The notes: generated by a model from the sequence alone, not told the origin. Counted from the stretch's first letter, positions 18,040 through 26,783 are shown. The stretch: DNA of 64,000 nt from Herbidospora daliensis (GCF_001570585.1 NZ_BBXF01000002.1:1-64000); one strand, 5' to 3'. Numbers and translations: made by a program.

Positions 18040-19165
18040 CCGTCAACACTAGGTCGTCGCGCACGCCCGTTTCGAGCAGCACCTCCCGGTAGTGCGTGAG
18101 AAGTTCCGCGCAGACGGCGTTCCAGGTCCGGTCTTCGACCGACGCCCGCGCCGCCTCGCCCATCCGCCGCCGCAGGTCGGCGTCGGCGACCAGCCGTTCG
18201 ACCGCGCCGCGCATCGCCGCGGGCTCGTCGGCTTTGTAAAGCAGTCCTGTACGGCCGTCGCGAACCAGGTCGAGCGGTCCGCCCGCGGCGGCGGCCACCA
18301 CCGGCACCCCGGAGGCGAGCGCCTCCTGCACCGCCTGCGAGAAGGTCTCGTTGCCGCCCGGATGCACGAACACGTCGAACGAGGCGACCAGTTCGTGCAG
18401 CGCCGCCCCGGTCTTGAGCCCGGTGAAGACGGCACGCGGGATGAGCTTCCCGAGCGCCTCCCTGGCCGGCCCGTCGCCGACGACCACGAGTTTCACGCCC
18501 GGGATGTCGGCGACCCCCGCCAGCAGGTGCACCCGCTTGTCGGCGGCGACGCGGCCGACGTACCCGACGACGACCTCGCCGTCGGCGGCCAGCTCCGCAC
18601 GCAGGACCTCGGAACGACGATCGGGGTGGAACCCGGTCAGATCGACGCCGCGCCCCCAGCGGGCCAGCCGGGGGATGCCGTTGGCGCGCAGCTCGTTCAG
18701 CGTCGCGCTCGACGGCGCCAGCGTGCGGGCGGCCGCGCCGTGGATGGCCCGCAGGCGCCGCCAGATGAACGGCCCGGCGACGCGCAGCCCGTATTGGCGG
18801 GCGAAGCCCACCAGATCGGTCTGGAACACCGCGACGACGGGGATGCCGAGGCGGCTCGCGGCCCGGATCCCCGACGCGCCGAGCACCGCCGGGGAGGCGA
18901 GATGGATGATGTCCGGCCGGAAACGCTGCAACGTGCGCAGCACCAGGCGGCTCGGCAACCCGGCGCGGAAGTCGCGGTAGAAGGGCAGGGCGAGGGCCGG
19001 CGTCGCCACGACGGGGAACCCCGCGTAGCTGGCCGGCCCAGGGTCGGGTGCCATGACGAGCGCCTCGTGGCCGTTGGCGGCGAGGTGGTCGAGCAGGCGG
19101 CAGACGGAGTTCGTCACCCCGTTGACCTGGGGGAGGAACGATTCGGAGATGACGGCGACCCTCAT
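18026..19165 (-). CDS. Glycosyltransferase family 4/1 (MgtA/PimB-like)
   Basis: Protein of 379 residues with a GT-B fold. The N-terminus MRVAVISESFLPQVNGVTNSV is typical of mannosyltransferases such as MgtA and of SqdX-like enzymes. The C-terminal domain shows the GYVGRVAADKRVHLL donor-site segment and HPGGNETFSQAVQEALASGVPVVA, whose E-x7-E motif binds the nucleotide sugar. ATG 19165 overlaps the preceding gene by 4 nt (ATGA). GDP-mannose as donor and a glycolipid as acceptor are plausible but not shown. It acts on the cytoplasmic side of the membrane in characterised relatives. Confidence 0.88.
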   Translation of the reverse strand: MRVAVISESFLPQVNGVTNSVCRLLDHLAANGHEALVMAPDPGPASYAGFPVVATPALALPFYRDFRAGLPSRLVLRTLQRFRPDIIHLASPAVLGASGIRAASRLGIPVVAVFQTDLVGFARQYGLRVAGPFIWRRLRAIHGAAARTLAPSSATLNELRANGIPRLARWGRGVDLTGFHPDRRSEVLRAELAADGEVVVGYVGRVAADKRVHLLAGVADIPGVKLVVVGDGPAREALGKLIPRAVFTGLKTGAALHELVASFDVFVHPGGNETFSQAVQEALASGVPVVAAAAGGPLDLVRDGRTGLLYKADEPAAMRGAVERLVADADLRRRMGEAARASVEDRTWNAVCAELLTHYREVLLETGVRDDLVLTDGQG

Positions 19166-20229
19166 GTCGAGTGCACCTTCAAGAATCCGGCCACGGAGGC
19201 GGCCCAGCTGAAGCGTTCGGCGCGTCGCCGCGCCAGATCCCGGCGGTCGTCGTGGCCGAGCAGCTCCTGCACGGCGTCGGCGTAGGCACCGGGATGACCG
19301 AAGACGCATCTCCCCGCCAGGCCGACGACCTCCCCGAGGGCGCTGCGCCGATCGGCCACCACCGGGGTGCCGGAGGCGAGCGCCTCCAGCGCGGCCAGCC
19401 CGAACGTCTCGGCGGGCCCCGGGGCGATGGCGACGTCGGCGGTCGCCAGCAGAGCGGCAAGACCGGCCCGGTCGGTGAGATGTCCGAGGAACCTGACCGG
19501 CAGTCCCGCGGCCCGGCGTTCCAGCCGGCCCCGCAGCGGCCCCTCGCCCGCCACCGCGAGCACCGCGTTCACCCCGCGTCGCCGCAGCTCCGCGAGGGCG
19601 TCCACGGCCCGGTGGGGTTTCTTCTCGATCGACAACCGGGAGCAGACGACCAGCAGCACCTCATCGCGGCGCGCCAGCCGGTCGCGGGTAGCCTGATCGA
19701 AGTTGTCGGGCGTGAACCGATCGAGGTCCACGCCAAGCGGAACATGGACGACGTTCGGCGCGCCGATGCGGCGAAACTCAGCCGCCGCCCAGTTGGTCGT
19801 GCAGACGACGGTGTCATAAGCCCGCGCGGTGGCCCGGTTCAGCGGATCGGCGAGCGGCGGCACCAGCGCGGCCAGGCTCTCGTGCGAGACCATGACCGAC
19901 CCGATCCCGCGCTCCCGCGCCCAGCGCCCCGTCCACCGCAGCGTCGACCGGTCGGAGACCTCGATGCGGTCGGGCTTGATCTGTTCGAGCACCCGCCGGA
20001 CCGCGCCGCGCGCCGTGATGACCTGATAGCCGCCGGCCCCCGGCACGATCCGCCCGGGAAGGGTGACGACCAGCCCCGACTCCGACTCCCGCACCGACGC
20101 GATCGATCCCGGGACGATCAGGAACGGCTCATGCCCGGCGGCGGCGTACCCCGCCCCGAGCTCGGCCAGTGCGGTGCGCAGCCCACCAGAGGTCGCGGTG
20201 ACGAAGTTGGCGAGCCGCACGATCTTCAC
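19162..20229 (-). CDS. Glycosyltransferase family 4/1, partner of the downstream enzyme
   Basis: Protein of 355 residues with a GT-B fold; N-terminus MKIVRLANFVTATSGGLRTAL with the GG loop, donor-site segment VVCSRLSIEKKPHRAVDAL and PGPAETFGLAALEALASGTPVVA, including the E-x7-E motif. The start ATG 20229 has a promoter region of only 59 nt before the next gene on the same strand. The two adjacent glycosyltransferases probably act successively on one acceptor. The acceptor is unknown. Confidence 0.87.
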   Translation of the reverse strand: MKIVRLANFVTATSGGLRTALAELGAGYAAAGHEPFLIVPGSIASVRESESGLVVTLPGRIVPGAGGYQVITARGAVRRVLEQIKPDRIEVSDRSTLRWTGRWARERGIGSVMVSHESLAALVPPLADPLNRATARAYDTVVCTTNWAAAEFRRIGAPNVVHVPLGVDLDRFTPDNFDQATRDRLARRDEVLLVVCSRLSIEKKPHRAVDALAELRRRGVNAVLAVAGEGPLRGRLERRAAGLPVRFLGHLTDRAGLAALLATADVAIAPGPAETFGLAALEALASGTPVVADRRSALGEVVGLAGRCVFGHPGAYADAVQELLGHDDRRDLARRRAERFSWAASVAGFLKVHST

Positions 20230-20288
20230 GGCTGGAGTGTCGCAAGGGCGAGTAAATCACCCGAAAAGCCCGAATGACCGCAGCGAGG

Positions 20289-20543
20289 CTAAACGCCGGG
20301 TTTCTGGGCGATCTGATCGAGCGCGGCGGCCATGTGCTTGACGTGGTCGTCGGTGAGCTGGTCGGGGGTCATGCCGCCGGCGTCGAGCTTGTCGACGAGG
20401 GTCTGCTTCGTGACCACGACGGCGGCGTGGTGAGCATGCTCCTCGCTGACGATGCGCACCCGGCCGTCGTCGACGACCAGGGCGGCGTCGGGGATCTCGG
20501 AGGCGAGCAGGGACCGGATGTCGTGGGGCTCAACCATGGCCAT
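20289..20543 (-). CDS. Small protein of unknown function
   Basis: Protein of 84 residues (start ATG 20543; ATG 20537 is two codons later). It begins MAMVEPHDIRSLLASEIPDAALVVDDGRVRIV, then a His-containing HAHHAAVVVTKQTLV strand and an acidic Asp/Thr-rich C-terminal helix. No signal peptide or membrane segment is seen. A weak resemblance to the BolA fold (PDA..V.D followed by HH.A.VVV) is visible but not convincing. Codon use is normal for the window (third-position G/C), which supports it as a real gene. It runs in the same direction as the glycosyltransferase genes, 59 nt upstream of them. Confidence 0.6.
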   Translation of the reverse strand: MAMVEPHDIRSLLASEIPDAALVVDDGRVRIVSEEHAHHAAVVVTKQTLVDKLDAGGMTPDQLTDDHVKHMAAALDQIAQKPGV

Positions 20544-20619
20544 GATCCGATTTCTGCCCGCCGGACGGATGGGTGAACACCCGAAGACACCGGCGTTCTC
20601 TCCGAACACTCTTTTTTCC

Positions 20620-20650
20620 TTGACAAGAAAAGTTGTCGGTGAGAGGCTAC
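20620..20650 (+). promoter_or_regulatory. Possible promoter with inverted repeat before the DHFR-like gene
   Basis: TTGACA at 20620-20625 is a consensus -35. GGCTAC at 20645-20650 may be the -10, although the 19-bp spacing is long. The -35 is embedded in GACAA-N6-TTGTC (20622-20637), which could be an operator. The local sequence is AT-rich compared with the surroundings. Confidence 0.45.
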
Positions 20651-20695
20651 GGATACCGGCCCCCCAGGGGGGCTGATCACCCCAAAGGAGCAGAC

Positions 20696-21265
20696 ATGCG
20701 GAAGATCATCTCGGGCCTCTTCATCTCCCTCGACGGCGTCGTGGAGGCACCCGACCAGTGGCACTTCCCCTACTTCAACGACGAGATGGGCGAAGCGGTC
20801 AGCGGCACCGTCGCCAACGCCGACACGGTCCTGTTCGGCCGCCGCACCTTCACCGACTTCCAGAGCTACTGGCCCTCCCAGGGCCCCGAGGTGCCGTTCT
20901 CCAGCTTCATCAACAACGTCCGCAAGTACGTCGTCTCCGACACCCTGACCGAGACGACCTGGGCCGACTCGTCGATCATCTCCGGCGACGTCGCCGCGAA
21001 GATCCGCGAGCTCAAGGCCGGCGAGGGCAAGGACATCTCGATCACCGGCAGCGGGACCCTGGTGATGTGGCTGCTGCGGCAGGGCCTGCTCGACGAACTG
21101 CGGCTGCTGGTCCACCCGATCATCGTGGGCGAGGGCAAGAAGCGGCTCTTCGACGACGGGGAGCGGCTCGGGCTGGAACTGGTGGACCTGACGGTCTTCA
21201 AGAACGGCGTGACCCACCAGATCTACGCCAAGGCCGACATCCCGGAGAACCCGATGTTCGGCTGA
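20696..21265 (+). CDS. Dihydrofolate-reductase/RibD C-terminal domain family protein
   Basis: Protein of 189 residues of the RibD_C superfamily: N-terminus RKIISGLFISLDGVVEAPDQW, NADPH-site region DTVLFGRRTFTDF, then ITGSGTLVMWLLRQGLLDELRLLVHPIIVGEGKKRLF. These are the standard signature of actinobacterial dihydrofolate-reductase-like proteins of unknown substrate. The start ATG 20696 follows AAAGGAG at 20684-20690. An in-frame ATG further upstream would lie in the promoter region and is rejected. It probably reduces a small pteridine or flavin-precursor-like compound with NADPH, but no partner gene nearby tells which. Confidence 0.85.
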   Translation: MRKIISGLFISLDGVVEAPDQWHFPYFNDEMGEAVSGTVANADTVLFGRRTFTDFQSYWPSQGPEVPFSSFINNVRKYVVSDTLTETTWADSSIISGDVAAKIRELKAGEGKDISITGSGTLVMWLLRQGLLDELRLLVHPIIVGEGKKRLFDDGERLGLELVDLTVFKNGVTHQIYAKADIPENPMFG

Positions 21266-21313
21266 ACGGGATGCAGGCTTACGGGAGCTGCCGCCTGAGG
21301 TCAGGTAGCCGAT

Positions 21314-21330
21314 CCTGCCGTTCTGGCAGG
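21314..21330 (+). terminator. Small hairpin downstream of the DHFR-like gene
   Basis: CCTGCC (21314-21319) and GGCAGG (21325-21330) form a 6-bp stem with a 5-nt loop, 48 nt after the stop. No U tract follows, so termination is only possible. Confidence 0.4.
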
Positions 21331-21382
21331 GCACCTGCCCGCAAGGCTCGTGGCTACGCGGCCTGAGGCGGGCTCACGCACC

Positions 21383-21469
21383 GCACCCCGAAACGACGCA
21401 CCCCGAAACGACGCACCCCGAAACGACGCACCCCGAAACGACGCACCCCGAAACGCACCCCGAAACGAC
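21383..21469. repeat. Tandem repeat of GCACCCCGAAACGAC
   Basis: Four perfect 15-bp units (21383, 21398, 21413, 21428) are followed by a 12-bp truncated unit (21443-21454) and one more perfect unit (21455-21469). There are no spacers, so it is a satellite-like repeat, not CRISPR. Since 15 is a multiple of 3 all frames stay open through it, which explains the repetitive open frames on the minus strand; I see no other sign of coding. Confidence 0.9.
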
Positions 21470-21848
21470 GCGCCTTAGAACGCACAGCCTGGACACAAGG
21501 CGAAACGGCGCGGCTTGGAGCGGCCGGTTGCCGCCGCTCACCGGCCGGCACCCTGAACGGCGGGCGGTGCCGACCAGGCGGAGCCGTAACGGAAAAGCAT
21601 TGTGCCCGCACAAGGAGATCAGCGACGGACCGCGTGAGCACGACCAGCAGAGTCGGGCCTGACTGCGGCGAGGAGGTGGCATGAAATGAGCGAACGCCAA
21701 GTGAGAAGCTGTTCGCCGGCCCTATCAGCGGAAACGTTTCGGGAAGCGGCGTTCGGCCTGGCGCGGCTTCGCTGTCGCGACGACCCTCGGCGAGTGGCCT
21801 GGCGGCGGGGTCGGCCCCGAGCTGAACTCCGCCGCCAGGCCACGCCCG

Positions 21849-23387
21849 CTACGCCGGTAACAGCGTCTGGTTGCCGAAGTTGCCCGGCAACCGCTCATCG
21901 GCGGGCCCCTGCGTCACCGCACGGACCAGCAGTTCGCCCCCCACGAACGCCCCCCGCCACGACCCGCCGAACCCGCCGAACAGTTCCTCCCGGTCTCCCC
22001 GCGACCGGGGTGTGTTGTGGCCGACCTTGAAGGCCCGCACCTCCGAGGCGAGGCGTGAGGCGGTGCGGGTGTCGTCGCAGGAGATGGTCGCCACCAGAGC
22101 GCCGTTGCTGGCGTTCATCGCCGCGAGCAGTTCGGCTTCGGTGTCGACGAGCACCACCGTGTCGACCGGGCCGAACGGTTCGGCGTGGAACAGCGGCGAC
22201 GAACGGGGCGGCGCGAGGATCGCCACCGGCGCCAGATAGGCCGAGATGTCCTGCCCCGGCAGGAACCGCCCGTCATCCAGCGCCCCCCGGAACAGTGGCA
22301 CCCCGCCCTTCGAGACGGCCTCGTCGATCTGATCGGTGAGGTCTTTCACCTTGGCGTTGTTGATCAGCGGCCCGAAGTCGAGTTCGGGCAGCGGGTCGTC
22401 GGCCGACTCCACGGCGAGCGGGTGCCCGAACCGCACCCCCCGCACCGCCGGCAGATAGGCGGCCAGGAACTCGCTGAACGCCGACCGCTGCACCACGAAA
22501 CGCGGGTAGGCCGTGCACCGCTGCTTCGCGTAGTCATACGTCTTGCGGATCTGACCGGTCAGCGTGGTCCAGTCGCTGTACTCCCACACCCCCCAGGTGT
22601 TGAGGCCCTCCTGTTCGAGGATGTGCCGTCGCCCGAGGTCGGCCAGCGACGTGGCGACCTGGCCGCCGGTGTCGCGGCCGCCGACGAAGGACACGCAGCC
22701 GATCTCCTGGCCGCGCACCAGCACCCGCGACAACTCCGACCCGCTGCCCGACACGAGGGTCAGCGGCAGGCCCTCGCGGACCGCGAGTGCGGTCGCCAGG
22801 GTCAGGCACGACAGGCCGCCGTCGGTGGGGGTCTTGGCGATGGCCGCGTTGCCGGCCAGGACCTGGACCAGCATGGCGTGCATCAGCACGCTCATCGGGT
22901 AGTTCCAGCTGGCGATGTTGGAGACCGGGCCGCTCAAGGGGACGCGGCCGTCGGTCATGCGGGCGATCTCGCCGACGTACCAGCGGACGCCCTCGATGCA
23001 GCGGTCGACGTCGGCGGTCGCGAGCTTCCACGGTTTGCCGATCTCCCAGACCAGCAGCAGCGACAGCAGGTCGCGGTGGGCCTCCATCGCGTCGAGCGCG
23101 GCCGACACCCGGGCGGCGCGTTCGGCGACGGGGGTGTGCCGCCAGCGGCGGTGTTCGTCGACGGACGCGTGCACGGCCCGCGCCGCCGCCGACCGGTCGA
23201 GGCGGGGCGGGCCGGCGATGGAGGTGCCGTCGACGGGGGTGACGGAGGGGGTGGTGCGGCCGTCGCGGTGCCAGATGCCTCCCCAGTGGTTGAGCACGCG
23301 GTCGTCGTTGAACGCCTCGGGGGCCAGGTCGACGCAGCGGCCGTAGGCGTCGGACCAGGCCGTGCCCGGCTTGAGCATGAGCGGCAT
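21849..23387 (-). CDS. Aldehyde dehydrogenase family protein in the glyoxylate operon
   Basis: Protein of 512 residues. ALDH features in order: SNIASWNYPMSV (cofactor-site Asn162 region), VSGSGSELS, SFVGGRDTGGQVA, the general-base Glu in RHILEQEGLN (about 258), and catalytic Cys291 in AKQRCTAYPR. The nucleophile motif is good but the substrate loops are divergent, so the aldehyde cannot be named. ATG 23387 follows AGGGA. It is the last gene of a six-gene minus-strand operon with glyoxylate carboligase-like, tartronate-semialdehyde reductase and hydroxypyruvate isomerase genes. Glyoxylate, tartronate semialdehyde or glycolaldehyde are candidate substrates; CoA-acylating activity is possible but unproven. 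Confidence 0.85.
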   Translation of the reverse strand: MPLMLKPGTAWSDAYGRCVDLAPEAFNDDRVLNHWGGIWHRDGRTTPSVTPVDGTSIAGPPRLDRSAAARAVHASVDEHRRWRHTPVAERAARVSAALDAMEAHRDLLSLLLVWEIGKPWKLATADVDRCIEGVRWYVGEIARMTDGRVPLSGPVSNIASWNYPMSVLMHAMLVQVLAGNAAIAKTPTDGGLSCLTLATALAVREGLPLTLVSGSGSELSRVLVRGQEIGCVSFVGGRDTGGQVATSLADLGRRHILEQEGLNTWGVWEYSDWTTLTGQIRKTYDYAKQRCTAYPRFVVQRSAFSEFLAAYLPAVRGVRFGHPLAVESADDPLPELDFGPLINNAKVKDLTDQIDEAVSKGGVPLFRGALDDGRFLPGQDISAYLAPVAILAPPRSSPLFHAEPFGPVDTVVLVDTEAELLAAMNASNGALVATISCDDTRTASRLASEVRAFKVGHNTPRSRGDREELFGGFGGSWRGAFVGGELLVRAVTQGPADERLPGNFGNQTLLPA

Positions 23388-23401
23388 GGCTGTCGTCCCT
23401 C

Positions 23402-25126
23402 TCAGTCGGACCAGTCGATGTCTTCGGCCAGCACGGGCAGCGGCTCGAACTCCTTGATGGCGTCGAGCGACGGGCCCATCGCGGCGTTGGCCTCGCGTTC
23501 GACCATGACCTCGACCAGCACCGGGAGCCGTGACCGGTGGGCTTCGGCGGTGGCCCATTCGAGGGCGGACCGGATGTCGCCGGGCTCCTCGACGCGGCGG
23601 GCCGGGCAGCCGAACGCCTCCATGGCCTTCACGTGGTCGATGCCGCCCTCGCCGTAGTGGAGGTCGACGGCGAAGTTCATGTCGTAGGGCAGCTCGGCCT
23701 GCCGGATCAGCCCCAGGTACTCGTTGTTGATCATGACGATGACGAACGGGATCTGGTACTGCGCGGCGACCGCGACCTCTTCCATCAGGAACTGGAAGGA
23801 GTAGTCGCCGACGACCACGACGACCTCGCGGTCGGGGTGGGCGCACTTCACCCCCATCGCGGCCGGCACCTCCCAGCCCAGCGGCCCGGCCTGGCCGCAG
23901 ACGAGGTAGCGGCGCGGCAGGTAGGTCTTCTGGAACTGGCCCGACCAGATCTGGTAGAGCCCGATGGCGGTCACGAAGGTGGTGTCGGGGCCGTAGAACT
24001 CGTTGAGCTCGCGGAACACCCGCGGCGGCTTGATCGGCACCTCGTCGAAGTCGTCGCGGCGGGGCAGCGTGCGGCGCAGTTCGCCGACCCGGTGGGCCCA
24101 CGCCGACGGGCGCCTGGCCTTGCCGCGGGCGCGCGCCACGGTGGCCATCGCCGCCAGCGTCGGCCGGGCGTGCCCGACAACCCCGAGGTCGGGCTCGAAG
24201 ACCCGGCCGATCTGGGTCGGCTCGATGTCGACGTGGATGAACTGGCGGCCCTTGCGGTAGACGTCGAGGTCGCCGGTGTGCCGGTCGCCGAAGCGGGCGC
24301 CGACCGCCAGCACCAGGTCGCTCTCGAGGAACGCCGCGTTGCCCCACCGGGTCTGGGTCTGGATGCCGGCCATGCCGGCGAACAGCGGGTGGTCTTCCGG
24401 GAAAGCGCCCTTGCCCATCAGGGTGACCTGCACCGGCACCTGCAGGTGCTCGGCCAGCTCACGCAGCTCGGTCGAGGCGTCGGCGATGACGACGCCGCCG
24501 CCCGCGAGGATCAGCGGGCGCTCGGCGGCCGACAGCAGGTCGATCGCCGCCGCGATGGCCTTCGGTAACGGCTGCGGCACGTCGACGGGCAGCGGCGCGT
24601 CGAGCTCGGGGTCGTAGAGGCAGGTGCCGCGCTGGACGTCGATCGGCAGGTCGATCAGGACCGGCCCCGGCCGCCCCGACCGGGCGATGCGGAACGCCTC
24701 ACGGAACACCCACGCCGCCTGCGCCGGCTCCTTGAGCTGCACCGCCCACTTGGTCACCGGCTTGGCGATCTCGACGATGTCGACGGCCTGGAACGACTCC
24801 TGGTGGAGTTTGCTCTTCTGCGCCTGACCGGTGATGCAGATCATCGGGATCGAGTCGGCCATCGCCGTGTAGAGGCCGGTGATCATGTTGGTGCCGGCCG
24901 GGCCGGAGGTGCCGATGCAGACGCCGACGTTGCCCGTGACCCGCGCCCAGCCGTCGGCGGCGTGGGTGCCGCCCTCTTCGTGGCGGACCGTGATGTGCTT
25001 GATCGAGCTGTGCTGCAGGGCCGCGTAGAGCGGCAGGATGGCCGCGCCCGGGATGCCGAAGACGGTGTCGACGCCTTCGCTCTCCATCACCGCGACGGCC
25101 GCCTCCATGCAGGGGATCCGCTTCAC
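23402..25126 (-). CDS. Glyoxylate carboligase-like ThDP enzyme
   Basis: Protein of 574 residues of the acetolactate-synthase superfamily. Gcl-type segments are conserved: GTSGPAGTNMITGLY, FQAVDIVEIAKPV, RHTGDLDVYRKGRQFIHVDIEPTQIGRV, CGQAGPLGW, and the ThDP motif GDYSFQFLMEE...NNEYLGLIRQ. Gcl condenses two glyoxylates to tartronate semialdehyde and CO2. A notable deviation is RHEEGG: Glu50 stands where E. coli Gcl has Val51, so this protein keeps the canonical ThDP-activating Glu. It may be a Gcl of a different mechanistic type or a relative with another 2-oxoacid preference. It overlaps the upstream reductase gene by 4 nt and is 14 nt from the ALDH gene. Confidence 0.8.
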   Translation of the reverse strand: MKRIPCMEAAVAVMESEGVDTVFGIPGAAILPLYAALQHSSIKHITVRHEEGGTHAADGWARVTGNVGVCIGTSGPAGTNMITGLYTAMADSIPMICITGQAQKSKLHQESFQAVDIVEIAKPVTKWAVQLKEPAQAAWVFREAFRIARSGRPGPVLIDLPIDVQRGTCLYDPELDAPLPVDVPQPLPKAIAAAIDLLSAAERPLILAGGGVVIADASTELRELAEHLQVPVQVTLMGKGAFPEDHPLFAGMAGIQTQTRWGNAAFLESDLVLAVGARFGDRHTGDLDVYRKGRQFIHVDIEPTQIGRVFEPDLGVVGHARPTLAAMATVARARGKARRPSAWAHRVGELRRTLPRRDDFDEVPIKPPRVFRELNEFYGPDTTFVTAIGLYQIWSGQFQKTYLPRRYLVCGQAGPLGWEVPAAMGVKCAHPDREVVVVVGDYSFQFLMEEVAVAAQYQIPFVIVMINNEYLGLIRQAELPYDMNFAVDLHYGEGGIDHVKAMEAFGCPARRVEEPGDIRSALEWATAEAHRSRLPVLVEVMVEREANAAMGPSLDAIKEFEPLPVLAEDIDWSD

Positions 25127-25992
25127 GAATTGATCCTTTCGATCACTTTCAGCAGGGCGGAGTGGTCGAGCGCGCCGTGGCCCTGGGCCCTGGCCGCCCC
25201 GATGAGCTGGGCGACCAGTGCGGTCATCGGCAGCGCGACCCCGGCCTCACGGGCGGCGGCGGTGGCGATGCCCATGTCCTTGTGGTGGAGGTCGATGCGG
25301 AAGCCCGGATTGAAGCTGCGCTCGATCATGGAGTGGCGCTTGAGCTCCAGGATCCGCGACCCGGCCAGGCCGCCGGCGAGCACGTCCATGCCCGCCTTCG
25401 GGTCGACGCCCGACGCCTCCAGCAGCACGATCGCCTCGGCGACCAGCGCGTAGGTGCCGCCGACGACGAGCTGGTTGGCGGCCTTGACGGTCTGCCCGGC
25501 CCCGGCGGCTCCGACGTGCACGATCGTGGTGCCGAGCACCCGCAGGATCTCCCGGGCCGACTCGACGTCTTCGGCCCGGCCCCCGATCATGATCGACAGG
25601 GTGCCGTCGACCGCCCCCTTCTCACCCCCGCTGACGGGCGCGTCGATGGCGTGTACGCCCTTCACCGCCGCCGCCTGCGCGACCCGGCGCGAGGTCTCGG
25701 GCCGGATGGTGCTCATGTCGATCAGGAGCAGCCCGGCGGGCGCGTGGTCGAGCACGCCGCCCTCGCCGAAGACGACCTCCTCGACCTGCGGGGAGTCGGG
25801 CAGCATCGTGATCACCACGTGGGCCTGCGCGACCGCCTCGCCGATGCTCGCCGCGGCCTTGCCGCCGAGCTCGGCCAGTTCGTCGAGCCGGGCGGTGCTG
25901 ACGTCGTAGCCGATCACGGTGTGCCCGGCCCGGACGAGGTTGGCGGCCATGGGCGTGCCCATGATGCCGAGGCCGATGAAGCCGACGTTCAT
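25123..25992 (-). CDS. 2-hydroxy-3-oxopropionate (tartronate semialdehyde) reductase
   Basis: Protein of 289 residues in the beta-hydroxyacid dehydrogenase family. N-terminal dinucleotide motif GFIGLGIMGTPMAANL, substrate motif DAPVSGGEKGAVDGTLSIM, and the catalytic Lys in GAGQTVKAANQL. The family reduces tartronate semialdehyde to D-glycerate with NAD(P)H, and the adjacent carboligase- and isomerase-like genes support that substrate; 3-hydroxyisobutyrate-type activity is the alternative. Both ends overlap neighbouring genes by 4 nt, so translation is coupled. Confidence 0.88.
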   Translation of the reverse strand: MNVGFIGLGIMGTPMAANLVRAGHTVIGYDVSTARLDELAELGGKAAASIGEAVAQAHVVITMLPDSPQVEEVVFGEGGVLDHAPAGLLLIDMSTIRPETSRRVAQAAAVKGVHAIDAPVSGGEKGAVDGTLSIMIGGRAEDVESAREILRVLGTTIVHVGAAGAGQTVKAANQLVVGGTYALVAEAIVLLEASGVDPKAGMDVLAGGLAGSRILELKRHSMIERSFNPGFRIDLHHKDMGIATAAAREAGVALPMTALVAQLIGAARAQGHGALDHSALLKVIERINS

Positions 25993-26783
25993 CCGTTCCT
26001 CCAGGCGAAGCTGTCGGCGCTCGGGCCGACCGGACGGTATTCGAGGCCCACGTGGCCGTCGTAGTCGGTGGCGGCCAGCCGCGCGAAGATGCGGTCGTAG
26101 GGCATGGCGCCGGTGCCGGGCTGACCCCGCCCGGGGTCGTCGGCGATCTGCACGTGACCGAACCGCTCCCACTGGCGGCCGATCAGGTCGAGCACGTCTT
26201 CTCCCATGCGGTGCAGGTGGTAGAGGTCGGCCAGGAAGCCGACGTTGGCCACGCCGACCTGGTCGAGCAGCCCGAACGCCTCTTCGGACGAGACGATCGG
26301 ATAGTCGGGGCTCTCGTAGGAGTTGAGCGCCTCGACCAGCACCATCGCGCCCGCCTGGTCGGCCACCTCGGCGGCGTAGAGCAGGTTCTCGACCGCGATC
26401 GCCCGGTGGACCTCGACCGACACGTCGGGTTCGGCGTTGCCGTAGAGCGCGTTGAGCCGCCGGCAGCCGAGCGACTCGGCCAGCCCGCACGCGACCTCGA
26501 CGTTGGCCCGGAACCGGGCCGACCCACCCGGCGAGGAGACCAGCCCGCGGTCGCCCCCGGCCATGTTCCCGGCGTCGAAGTTGAGCCCGACGAGCCGCAC
26601 CCCGGCGTCGTCGATCGCCGTTCGCAACCGGTCGAGTTCGGGCTCCGACGGCTGCGGGCCGTCGAAGGGCCACCACAACTCGACGGCGTCGAACCCGGCC
26701 TTCGCGGCGGCCTCGAAGCGTTCGAGCAGCGGCAGCTCGGTGAACAGGATCGACAGGTTGACGCTGAACCGGAGCGCGCTCAT
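25989..26783 (-). CDS. hyi: Hydroxypyruvate isomerase family protein
   Basis: Protein of 264 residues with a TIM-barrel (AP endonuclease family 2) fold. The start [35 protein letters not shown] and the later LVEALN, DLYHLHR, HVQIAD and GLEYRP segments match Hyi, including the metal-binding Glu, Asp, His and Glu residues. It interconverts hydroxypyruvate and tartronate semialdehyde, so it sits naturally between carboligase and reductase. It overlaps sucD-like upstream and the reductase downstream by 4 nt each. Confidence 0.87.
   Translation of the reverse strand: MSALRFSVNLSILFTELPLLERFEAAAKAGFDAVELWWPFDGPQPSEPELDRLRTAIDDAGVRLVGLNFDAGNMAGGDRGLVSSPGGSARFRANVEVACGLAESLGCRRLNALYGNAEPDVSVEVHRAIAVENLLYAAEVADQAGAMVLVEALNSYESPDYPIVSSEEAFGLLDQVGVANVGFLADLYHLHRMGEDVLDLIGRQWERFGHVQIADDPGRGQPGTGAMPYDRIFARLAATDYDGHVGLEYRPVGPSADSFAWRNG

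Larger units (their letters stand above)
21266..21848. other. 583-bp gene-free stretch between convergent genes
   Basis: It lies between the ends of the DHFR-like gene and the aldehyde dehydrogenase operon. It contains a small hairpin after the first gene, a 15-bp tandem repeat, and about 380 bp after the repeat in which I find no supported gene. Short open frames on both strands have Arg/Ser-rich, low-complexity products and no ribosome sites. Confidence 0.7.

Noticed and set aside
21383-21469. CRISPR-like array
   Set aside because: Units are contiguous without spacers and no cas gene is present.
21354-21700. Minus-strand frames reading repeated VSGCV or RRFGV units
   Set aside because: They arise because the 15-bp tandem repeat is a multiple of three; no ribosome site, no support outside the repeat.
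21849-24347. An 832-residue fusion of aldehyde dehydrogenase with an upstream frame
   Set aside because: The first 320 residues are an out-of-frame reading of the carboligase gene; a normal ALDH start with AGGGA exists at 23387.
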